Shown one piece after another: positions 21,701 to 26,375 of a DNA stretch of 38,222 nucleotides. Position 1 is the first letter of the stretch, and every line of letters begins with the position of its first letter. The position numbers and the translations under genes were made by a program. This DNA is from a virus. The DNA lies in IMG/VR virus record IMGVR_UViG_3300024346_000208, positions 1 through 38,222 of that record. One strand, given 5' to 3'. The notes under the pieces were generated by a model. The model did no database searches. It was not told the origin of the DNA and was given only the letters and a program-made list of their open reading frames with translations.

Positions 21701-22336
21701 TGGAGTATTAATTTCAAAGATATATTTCTGACCTCTAAAAAGTCTAAGATCAGGATTAGGTGTAAAGCCAGGAGGAGAAAACAAATAAACTGTATTATCG
21801 TCTTGTTCTTCTGCGGTTACAACATATGTACTTTGTACTGTGTTGTTTTCGCCTGCAACATTAACTGTCTGTGCTCCGTACGGTAACCAATAGTATTCAC
21901 GGAAATTAACAAACTTATCCCAATCAATATTTGGGTTCCATGAATAGTATTCTTGCGAGTTTAATAAACTTTGATTACTAACGTTACCATTAAAGTTTGA
22001 TATTTGGTTTATATAATCAGGATAGTCTTTATAAAATTGTACATTGCCTAAATCATCAGTTACAACTGCTGCTGGTTCAAGTTGTCTATTTTGACGTTGC
22101 TCACTTACATCATTTATGTAAGTGTCGTTAGCTCTAAAACTTTTAGCAGTCTTTCTTCCATAATACCCTTCAACTTTAGTTGCAACACCTGGTTGTAACA
22201 TTTGATCAATTGTACTAGAAAGTATTTTTTGATTTGCATTTGTTCTAAAATATTTAGGTAAAAGATCTACACTTTTTCTATTTTCATTAGAATTTAACGG
22301 TACTGGACTCTGCGATTGATTTTTATTATAAGCCAT
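6713..22336 (-). CDS. Giant modular virion protein in the gp7-gp11 position
   Basis: A single uninterrupted frame of 5207 codons, directly after gp6 by a TAATG overlap. The N-terminus (YFRTNANQKILSSTIDQML, then RGQKYIFEINTPGHPF at 201-216, a cupredoxin-like phage motif) and a Trp/Tyr-rich block near 1155-1190 (RPHTHPWEMLGF) match my memory of large baseplate-associated proteins of marine phages. Other modules: four CBM5/12-like strands near 1465, 1724, 2317 and 3109; an NPGVVTATDHNLQSG segment near 2205; FG-GAP-like propeller strands near 2280 and 3185-3390; glycine-rich GSGYTSAPTV repeats near 4170-4235; and a conserved end with GERIEYLVKDNN and LRQLRRGTLGTG near 5040-5060. T4 has gp7 to gp11 here. 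No separate homologs of gp7, gp8 or gp10 are visible, so this protein may replace several of them. It is surely virion-structural, most likely distal baseplate wedge or adhesin. The exact role is unknown. Confidence 0.85.
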   Translation of the reverse strand: MAYNKNQSQSPVPLNSNENRKSVDLLPKYFRTNANQKILSSTIDQMLQPGVATKVEGYYGRKTAKSFRANDTYINDVSEQRQNRQLEPAAVVTDDLGNVQFYKDYPDYINQISNFNGNVSNQSLLNSQEYYSWNPNIDWDKFVNFREYYWLPYGAQTVNVAGENNTVQSTYVVTAEEQDDNTVYLFSPPGFTPNPDLRLFRGQKYIFEINTPGHPFSFNTNLNFADVQYEIEIDNTGTYRLLTAESAGESISSVYIESMKAFDLDGNEIPPVNVEEGTIELTVAYEAPDRLYYASKTSINTSGLVKVFDIEENTSIDINDIIGKKTYRSANGVEFTNGLKVEFVGEVSPTQYATGAWYVEGVGEKIKLINEDNLTIPAAYVDDIQIEFDSEGFDRMPFENANSFAGVKDYIVINRSSVDRNPWSRYNRWFHRDVIEKSAEYNGQPAVIDQTFRATRPIIEFEAGLKLYQYGTQAKNDIDLIDTITKDVFSTIEGSLGYNIDGVDISEGMRILFAADTDILVKNKIYKVNFITVQDKGRIISLIEEADTTPLENETLLITNGTLQKGTSWYYDGTDWKQGQDKTATNQQPLFDLFDDTGNSISDKELYTSSDFTGNSIFSYVQNTQEATDSELGFGLSYKNIENLGDILFDFSLITESYTYQNNTVLSTIKSNALYLKKFRDRTNFTNQNGWSKGRKLSQQAVIRQYIAGDQVNNFAVDVFDNSGLLLDLDVKVILNNNIQKKDLHYTIDIINDVAFIRFENDLSVDDVLQLNCYSSATANSNGYYELAHNLERNPLNDDMASFTLGEVIDHVGTIVQNTNQYNGNVYPGSSNLRDLGDVDRFGTRFVKHSGPINLPLFHITNKEANVVKAIRYSRLEYAKFKRLFLQTANNLGYDGPVKQTVDKIFSTINAEKNDSMPFYFTDMVPVSGYLRTEHNVSSSDTNYYALNEIFSITSLTEKAVLVYLNGLQLTHGKDYTFNDEGFVNITATKTPGDIIEIYEYESTDGCYVPATPTKLGLYPKYQPKIFTDNTYIEPVTMIQGHDGSIVKAYDDFRDDLILELELRIFNNLKQAYNTNLLDIHDFIGGEYRDTKFTKKAIDKSYTADFIQWTTLAGNPDYTSNEYYTEGNSFTYNYKTMISPQGNQLPGWWRQVYIQAYDTDRPHTHPWEMLGFTIEPKWWKDEYGPSPYTRSNTLLWEDLQNGIIRDPSSAIKSNKKYSRPGLVNHIPVDDTGVLLSPLESNFAQNYVAGPTKELFGYGDGNPAETAWRKSAEYPFAVLLSWVLNQPAKVLGIGFDISRIKRDLVGNLVSTKTNNCIRLKDIVFPNTVKDNTRQTTSGLVNFVYNYLASNTTSNYKSYQNLISNINNRISLKVGGFTEQEKFKLILDSRTPLNKGNVFVPQENYKVFLNSSSPVTTISYSGVIVEKQSNGFIIRGYDREKATFEYKQPFVRANDPSINIGGISETFVEWSERKQYVKSQNVRFSGSFYRCKESHVSGTTIDVEKFQQIATLPLIGGSSAILRREFTTRELSIPYGTLLKTRQEVIDFLLGYEASLVEKGFEFNYYNDELSQVSNWSLSVKEFLFWTTQNWAAGAVLSLSPAASEITFSKDYCVVDDIFDKFYDYSLFKSDGTRLDKSFTSIVRDNQNTFGILPKNTQDGIYHIKLPLVQKEHVVLLDNETVFGDVIYDQPAGYRQERIKVVGYKSDGWTGGLNIPGFVYDEAIVDEWTSYKDYSIGSLVKYKEFYYVSTIDLTGVEKFNENDWERLDERPQPKMYPNFDYRINQFADFYDLDSDNFDVEQQKHAQHLIGYQKRQYLQNIINDDVSQYKFYQGMIQDKGTINSLDKLFDALSSADKDSIDFYEEWAIRAGQYGATDNFNEVEFIIDEDKIKIDPTTVQLVKSIPANDTDDIYKIIPNDVYYRPKDYNHKPFPTTNAPHIGVKTSGYVNDKDVVYKVKIKADLLQSLPSSIGISDYVWITGTTEDWDVLQHITTDYHVTSIEGFTELVDAIDRSASPAVKITFDRTTNFIPGDIVGLQQVGNGNWGFYQIEEINNTVAIASVQDRTLVNDSENLNGYVSILRSVRASSLDEANLILEKFKLHDQVIWLDGTSNNDWKVIKRQETFTDYNVIDNPYLVATETNFSNSMATSLGNTNLLVGDETVEDGVVHFYSRASSSNNLRNMGELTPETSAVFGISVTNANPGVVTATDHNLQSGELVRFKEVSGMTALNNLEFYANVINENTISMYSDVGLTQSIDTTSYGTFISGLILKSNGYSLKSNFGHDVAISPDGKLAVVGAPNATNISDNIKGDFREAGPVGVADAEYKTGDIVKYNENYWKAVRNIPAENNAIEFSTFDSYAFFEETIQPLPETLVINFPLKDDGITVDQLGSFEQKEIVNVQSNNVSAIVEDIQIILNGSGNKVGERLTLSSPTGDIQQGDQIVGKESGASGIINTLEEAAPVNINSRQLTLILQGNPYLPNSVTDHILVRAPLDQYRATKPQDKIVLGWNRYTGFNRASDQYTSTELFTNSISLNNTGQPDSNNKTYVAPRSSFINNEHEIIHKVDHVLYIVNPLIVPEVNDTVDCSTGSAKVVKVISKVDRLVVYITETNGFFPTDSTVSLESVVIGDYTQPNNTTNNGLGGFWYIAAEADGYYNGNEFSDLSKFGIPAYGLVYKDVLVYDETNDSYSSTNRFYYNSLDNVGATPNKEPGHLQILSHRGDAYDAVSGVRDIKDSRWIIRAPAAASFSEDDEFRVWINTEEGINDLSKLDGQTGNQVVLKVNNNEHNDLPHIVNDIWDGYIDILLTAKQTADIDVPSDIDTDISDYFEPSVGDYIEDGVTGARAQVVHYIKRNIADVRVYVKDITITNTGFQNRNDIRVDFTPYSLGRRPMGQIQKVSIAGTGHDSSLGKFLVVTASSAPKFYDSLENPAGYTPENYFNSNPSLFTFDPHPDSYGSTDATKDLNVFGYINKEYWIYSEKTDETGATLSASYPASTNRDWTLTNNIPVIGTGTSGFYNNSGVFMVYTKAGTEWQRRGTYTVPVTTNNAEYNPASPQTTVEQLGKQVEISQEKDLYRIFVSSKDKVFVIKHGVDNNDIEYNFALDIDNRYRGTYSTLVPYAKDEIVLFEGNLYQSKTFSFAVPTTNTNNWILLDQNIQNNFFVPNTNVGNIYSDTLFDSVDTVLDFSKDMAVSEDGQVLVISIQTNTTSDADNKVVIYRLNSEGRYIWSQTLVAPTSNTQWASSIDVTPNGNTLVVGDPGNDDNGYDTGKVYVYTRIGTSFVLTDTLIGNETELARKFGTKVSATEDIIAISSFNGDITANTTYDDDTTILDNRFTKFVNTQIDSGSVTLYEKFDNGYIFAEELEYSNIKSSRFAETLLINRNHIYVGCAGQPASEDVINDGQVINYISPKGTKSWNVIRSANPVVDTTKIRKVFLYNRKTGQLVKNLDYVDIHQGKIPGPAEQELTFKSSIDLAKYNVTSDINIFNDTDNWESNYVGKLWWDISTARFHNHYQGEPLEQAQTWHSMISTYSIDVYEWVESSLLPSEWDAQADTPEGYAKGISGQTKYSDAAYSQKLTYDNVSKSFGTKYFYWVKNKLTIPSDQSRTISAGQVSSLIGNPKAQGYQFAALLSNDRFVLYNCQSLFKDDDIVLHVDYYTLDNQEQNIHTQYQLISQGLETSEPSAEISQKWIDSLVGYDVQGRHVPDNDLTVREKYGINYQPRQSWFINRHEALKQVVERANSVLKENIIVDDFDFTRLTSKDTPPSTYKREYDVVIDTIDDLQFVGTAKARPAIVDLIVNEGVVTRARILDRGRSYKDINGTLKGPSYNIVGAGSDLEIATTINNIDGSLASIEILNGGTNFEDTTQLLFRKLRVLVNNDETANGRWSIYEWNHIDLIWERVQVQSYNTGNYWNYTNWFAAGYNQFTTINHLVSQSYELENVDDRIGDITKISNIGSGGWLLLQKTADTGSRNYTDDYTTIGRENGTIEIDPAVYTVSTNASGFDSFTFDGNFYDNEPNVEIRNILDALRYDILVDNLRSEYNELFFSSIRYVLSEQPNVDWVFKTSFVKAKHNVGELREDITFNNDNLPSYNEYIEEVKPYKTNIREYLSSYERTDNTNTLTSDFDVPPIYQDGKIVPSNLKVRGNQFIGSEGRFNEYPDKNWYDNAGYKITSVEIYDGGNSYTYPPKVIFEGGGGTGAVAHSYIARGKVNKIEITNPGSGYTSAPTVILEGSVQDGGETAIATAILGETLTKTMHVAMKFDRTSKTFVYNVLPEIETFTGTAAKLVFDLKYPMDLRTNKLEIIIDGEKQLRSQYTYENVKDTTKSYTRSLGRINFVTPPALNSVITVSYSKDVSMLNAADRVTNFYDPTTGMLGAELSQVMTGIDFGGVEVRSFDFDTESGWDTDGWFTTPWDTYDNTYEDHVFYADGTTIIIELDSALEDGVTYNIYRNGVRIDDSNYPANPTNPNAIMTSIVGDGQQTLINLAELGIDLNTDDILIVRKITSEGTVNPDTDSYDTQLSGGQLNYGNAGGTASEDIIVDGDLFVTPNNAAGTEELVAGQVLDTVDIKVFERSGTGTGQIYSQNFITDGTTVYDLVIQPNSPDAVIVKINSNIVHDYTIDLKQNTLTFTSAPTVDQLLTILTIGKNGQNILDIDSHVADGSTTIFETSVAWQDDLQIVTTIDGEAHSPEAVNARKSANNRVEFEFTVSTEAGSTLEYEIYSNKDEINYSKVAKSVLVATGGTKTYTLPVTPLYSKPEGFYTIVEVDNKVLMPGYSRQFTIDSPLTREYEFEKFQVAVSTLQPSLLKVYLNDTLLNQGTQYLVNIGNSSIILDPGILKLGDKLELFTMDLADYIIEGNVLTFTDNFAGPQQDDIINVYTFSNHGVNEIERYSYTALARSSLTVGTDEFTRFHSILGGKIRLNDPAIASQYVWTIINGELLQPNVDYSLSDDKQHVILNTQLTENDTVDVIHFSAPLSTPKIAWRQFQDILNRNMYKRLDNALNITLQTDLLNDDLRINVVDTSQLPDPDRRNNIPGVVFINGERIEYLVKDNNLLRQLRRGTLGTGIKDIHYAGTKIEPAGREKNIPYADKTHVQNFIATQGQTNFELDFVPNSVNEFEVFAAGKRLRKTALEKFVIGSELDSPEGDITLAPEFTLSGSTLVLLTPIEEDKRVTIIRKTGQIWGPTGTPIKDLQNDIGNFLRGSISELPE

Positions 22337-25300
22337 TAGTAACTATATCCTCCGTTACTGGAACTACCTGATGAGCTGCTTGATGTATTAGAACTACTTG
22401 TTGGTGTAGCTGATGCGCTTGTTATTCCTGTATTTTGGGATAACGACGAACTTGTAATTACGTTACCAGTAGCATTTAATCTAGTAGCAGTAATTTCATC
22501 TATTAACTCTACGTCTGCAACTGTTGCTGAGTTTATAAAAATTTCATCTGATTCAGACTTTATTTCAAATAAACTACCAAATGTCTGACTTGATTGTTTC
22601 GGAACAATTAACATTGTAACTAAATCTGGAGCAAGCCTACTCATTACATATGTTACTAGTTCTTGGAAATAAAATGTATCGCCAAATTCCCAGTTTTCTA
22701 ATGCAAAGTATTGATTAATTGCATCAATAACTCGTGTTCTTATATCGTTATCATTTAATACTTGATCTTTATTCTTAACTAATTTGAACGTAGCCTGTAA
22801 GTCACTGTTTGCATAGTTTCCAAACAACGGTTTGTATTTTACTGGGTGATAAATTATTTCATCACTAATAGATTTAATTTTGTTTAGTTCTGCACCGTAG
22901 CTTCTATACAATTCGTCGGAACTAGGAGGCAATGGTTTAGAGTTTAGTTGACCATCTAGATACAATCTAAATTGTCTATCATACTCTTTAGTTAATAAGA
23001 AACTATCAATTAAGTTACTTGCACTTGGATCAATTCTTGCATTAGTATCTGCTACATGCACATACTGGAATTTAATTTCATCTCTACCAACAAATGCTCT
23101 GTAATTAGCAGTAAGTCTTAATTCAGGAACACTTGATACTAATGTTTTAAATGTATTTGTTTCATGGAAGTAAAATAACTGACCGTCATCGTACTGACTA
23201 TAAGCACCTACAGGTCCATCGTATTTTGTAGGACTAACGTCAACTACGTGTACATTAAGATCAGTTTTAGAAATGTATCTAAAATCTTCAGTGCCTGCTT
23301 GTGTTCTATATTTTTCTAAAAATACATATGGCGTATCTGCATTTATATCTGGATCAATACAGTACTGCTCAAATAATTCTGGATCATCAATTGTGTCATC
23401 ATTGTCAGAGTTAGCAAAAGTTACTTCTATTTTAGTACTATCAATGTATCCTTCAGCATCTCTATATTCTTGTAAAGTTTCCCAATCAAATGTTCTTGAA
23501 AAATTATTAATGCTGCCTGGTCTAGTATTAATACTTAATACACTAATTTTATCTTTAATAAGTTTACCAGTCTTTGCATCAAATATTTTATCATTATCGT
23601 CATACCAAAATCTTATTTCTTTATCGCTTTCAAATACATATCTTAACATTCTATAAGTTACTGTATAAATTTCACCATCAGTTTCAAAAAGAATTATCCA
23701 ACTTGAGTCAAGATTTTGATTACTTAAATCACCTGTAAATCCTGAAGAAAAGTTATTTCTTTTATTAATATTAGTTTCTTTTATTAGTCGCCACTGTCTA
23801 AGATTGCGATCATAACGTAATCCAAAATCATTATAAGCAAATGTTTGATCTATAATTTCAGTCTTTACGTCATCTAATAAACTAGTTGCTAACTTTGGAC
23901 GCACTTGCGACAACTGTGCTCCTGTTGGTATATCATCACTTAGTGTAATCGCACCAAGATTAGTATCTGTAGATGTAATGCCATCTGATTGTACTTGTAT
24001 TACTTTGGTCCAAATGTATTCTCTTGATCCTGGGTGATCTGCTAAACCAGACATAATTGTTCCGTCTGCCATAAAGTGTTGCGGGGTGCCGTCTTGTAGT
24101 GGCGGTGCTATAAATTTAATTACAGCGCCCGGTTCAACATACCGCAATGAAGTTGCTGTGAATCCGCCAACTTGAAATGTTTGATTATCAATATCATCAA
24201 AAAATCCTGTAAATGTATTAACATCACGACTCACACTATTCCAGTATACTCCTAGATCAATAGTATTAACTGTTGATAATTTGTCTAAGTAAAAATGTTT
24301 TACTTTTTTATCAGCTAATATTGGCTCAATAGAATTAATAATTACGCCTTCAATATCTGTTTGGGTATCAAATGTAAAATTTGTCTTGCCTGTAATTTCT
24401 TGTTTATAAACTATACCGTCATTTCCGTATAAGTTAGTGTTAGAGTATTTTCCAGTAGCATCAATTAAATCAAAATATCTTGATATCCCGCTTGATGTAC
24501 GGTTAACACTTTTAACTTTTACAATATCTTGGCTTATTCCAAGTGGACCTATGTTATAGTCCTCGCCTGTGATCATTCTATTTTGAGTATAGTATGTCGA
24601 CGGAGCACTTCTTTTTATACTTTCATTAGTTTCACTAGTTTCACTGTTGCTTACAGTATATTCTAATCCAAGTGTAAGAGTTAATGTATGCACTTTGCCG
24701 GCTTTACTTAGATAACTAATATCAATTTCAACACCATTAACAGACTGTGGTGAAATAATCATTTTTCTATTACCACTAGTTCTGTAATAAATCTTAAAAT
24801 TACCTTTAGGTAAATTGCCAAATACACCATCGCTAAAAATTAAATTTATTCTATCATCTACTCTAGTTGTTACACTATAGACATTACGTATTTTTTTACT
24901 TAAACTATTATAGATAATGTTGTTACCTTCAACAGCATCTAGCTTGGTCCAAAATTCGTTTTCATTTCCATTAGCGTCTAGTTTGTATAACCAAACATCG
25001 CTATTGTTTATGTTTGTTGAGTCAATTGCAATTGTTTGATTTGAAGTTGGTTGTGATATACTAAAATCACCAGTGTTTAAAACACCTTGTCTAAAGTGTG
25101 CAAAAAATCCACTATTTGAACTACCAGCACCTTGGCCGTCATCTCTATATAGGAATGCAAAGTTGTTACCCGGAATTGGTGGTTCTTCTTGTATATCACC
25201 ATCATTAATATCAGTACTTACAACTTGAAACGGAGTAGACTTTGCTTCAATAGCTTTATTAAAACTATATACCGGAACATTAGTGTTTATACCGTTTACT

Positions 25301-25863
25301 CTATATTGCTCTGTAGAAATTCCGTTTACATCTTCTTTTTTATTAGGTCTTCCAAATACTCCGTTTACTGGTAAAGACGTATTCATTATTTTAATAAATT
25401 GTTCATACCAGTTTGCGTTTGTGCTGTCATTCCATTCAATAGTTTGCCCAGCAAGGTTAACTCCATTACTATCTAATACATCTTCTGTTGTTTTAATAGC
25501 AGAAAACTTTAACAACCCGTTGGCTGCTTGATTACGTTTTGGATTATACGATAACAAACGTGCAAGACGTAAGATGCTTTCTCTACGCTCTGCTAATTCA
25601 AGATAGTTTTCACGTGCATTTAGATCAATACGGAATGCAAGATTTTGACCTAAGAACGCAATGAGGTCAATTAATGCAAGATATTCTGAACTTTCAATGT
25701 AGTCGTTAAAGTCTTCAGGATAATTTCTCCTGAGATAATTAATCATTGTTCTGCGTAGATTGTCAAAGTCGTAGCTTTGGAAATCTGCATTACGGAAAGT
25801 TTGGTATACACGTTTCCAATCTTCCGCAACTAGTAATCTATTCTGTCTATCTGTTGCTGACAT
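22336..25863 (-). CDS. 6: Baseplate wedge protein gp6 (baseplate J-like)
   Basis: This 1175-residue protein is almost twice the length of T4 gp6 (660). The N-terminus is diagnostic: DFDNLRRTMINYLRRNYPED, then ESSEYLALIDLIAFLGQNLA, RIDLNARENYLELAERRESI and LARLLSYNPKRNQAA, the region that packs gp6 dimers around the baseplate. The middle is beta-rich, and the C-terminal part has LVKNKDQVLNDNDIRTRVID and YFALENWEFGDTFYFQELV, as in other gp6/baseplate J proteins. The last 40 or so residues are a Ser/Thr-rich tail. gp6 forms the inner iris of the baseplate with gp25 and gp53, both encoded just upstream. ATG has an AGGA six bases ahead and a late-type box 22 bases ahead. Its stop overlaps the start of the giant gene. 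Confidence 0.95.
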   Translation of the reverse strand: MSATDRQNRLLVAEDWKRVYQTFRNADFQSYDFDNLRRTMINYLRRNYPEDFNDYIESSEYLALIDLIAFLGQNLAFRIDLNARENYLELAERRESILRLARLLSYNPKRNQAANGLLKFSAIKTTEDVLDSNGVNLAGQTIEWNDSTNANWYEQFIKIMNTSLPVNGVFGRPNKKEDVNGISTEQYRVNGINTNVPVYSFNKAIEAKSTPFQVVSTDINDGDIQEEPPIPGNNFAFLYRDDGQGAGSSNSGFFAHFRQGVLNTGDFSISQPTSNQTIAIDSTNINNSDVWLYKLDANGNENEFWTKLDAVEGNNIIYNSLSKKIRNVYSVTTRVDDRINLIFSDGVFGNLPKGNFKIYYRTSGNRKMIISPQSVNGVEIDISYLSKAGKVHTLTLTLGLEYTVSNSETSETNESIKRSAPSTYYTQNRMITGEDYNIGPLGISQDIVKVKSVNRTSSGISRYFDLIDATGKYSNTNLYGNDGIVYKQEITGKTNFTFDTQTDIEGVIINSIEPILADKKVKHFYLDKLSTVNTIDLGVYWNSVSRDVNTFTGFFDDIDNQTFQVGGFTATSLRYVEPGAVIKFIAPPLQDGTPQHFMADGTIMSGLADHPGSREYIWTKVIQVQSDGITSTDTNLGAITLSDDIPTGAQLSQVRPKLATSLLDDVKTEIIDQTFAYNDFGLRYDRNLRQWRLIKETNINKRNNFSSGFTGDLSNQNLDSSWIILFETDGEIYTVTYRMLRYVFESDKEIRFWYDDNDKIFDAKTGKLIKDKISVLSINTRPGSINNFSRTFDWETLQEYRDAEGYIDSTKIEVTFANSDNDDTIDDPELFEQYCIDPDINADTPYVFLEKYRTQAGTEDFRYISKTDLNVHVVDVSPTKYDGPVGAYSQYDDGQLFYFHETNTFKTLVSSVPELRLTANYRAFVGRDEIKFQYVHVADTNARIDPSASNLIDSFLLTKEYDRQFRLYLDGQLNSKPLPPSSDELYRSYGAELNKIKSISDEIIYHPVKYKPLFGNYANSDLQATFKLVKNKDQVLNDNDIRTRVIDAINQYFALENWEFGDTFYFQELVTYVMSRLAPDLVTMLIVPKQSSQTFGSLFEIKSESDEIFINSATVADVELIDEITATRLNATGNVITSSSLSQNTGITSASATPTSSSNTSSSSSGSSSNGGYSY

Positions 25864-25884
25864 TTGCGTTCCTCTGTTATACTG

Positions 25885-25892
25885 TATTTATT
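25885..25892 (-). promoter_or_regulatory. T4-type late promoter box AATAAATA
   Basis: The minus strand reads CAAATAAATACAGTATAACA in the 56-base gap between gp25 and gp6, ending 22 bases before the gp6 start. It fits the same NATAAATA pattern as the boxes at 565, 2108 and 6710, and would drive gp6 and the giant gene. Confidence 0.6.
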
Positions 25893-25919
25893 TGATTTGT
25901 AAACTACGTATTTTATTTC

Positions 25920-26366
25920 TTAGCTCAATAACCCGTTAGATTGATCAAACTGTAATCGCATAGTTTCTGCAATACTGTAGTTCAAATAAATCAATACACA
26001 TTCAATTTGTATTCCACTTTCGTACTCTGATACAATAACTTGATCTACGTTAACTCTAGGATCATAGTTAATAATATCTTCTATATTTTTTGTAATAGCA
26101 GCTTTTAAGGAATCAGTTAGTGGATCAAAAATTACGTCCCATATAATTGTGCCAAATTCAGGATTTTCTAATTTTTCACCTTGCCGTATATGAAAGTGAT
26201 TAATAATATCCTGTTTTATAACTGCAAGATCATATAATCTAAATCCATCATTTTCTGGGTTAACTGTAGATATACTTCTATATGCAGCATTACTTGCCGG
26301 TGTTTCTTCTGACTGTGCTGTTTTTACATTTACACGCTTATATAAATTTTTCTCTAATGTACTCAT
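25920..26366 (-). CDS. 25: Baseplate wedge protein gp25 (GPW/gp25 family)
   Basis: This 148-residue protein is close to the usual gp25 length (about 130). It carries the family pattern DLAVIKQDIINHFHIRQGEK, NPEFGTIIWDVIFDPLTD and IINYDPRVNVDQVIV, the last corresponding to the usual EPRV/I motif. gp25 sits at the centre of the wedge, contacts gp6 and gp53, and initiates sheath contact in contractile tails. Related proteins occur in phage P2 (gpW) and type VI secretion. The residues before about 35 form a short extension. An AGGA site is six bases before ATG, and the gap to the upstream gp5-type gene is nine bases with no promoter, so it is read from the same transcript. Confidence 0.94.
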   Translation of the reverse strand: MSTLEKNLYKRVNVKTAQSEETPASNAAYRSISTVNPENDGFRLYDLAVIKQDIINHFHIRQGEKLENPEFGTIIWDVIFDPLTDSLKAAITKNIEDIINYDPRVNVDQVIVSEYESGIQIECVLIYLNYSIAETMRLQFDQSNGLLS

Positions 26367-26375
26367 AATTTTTCC

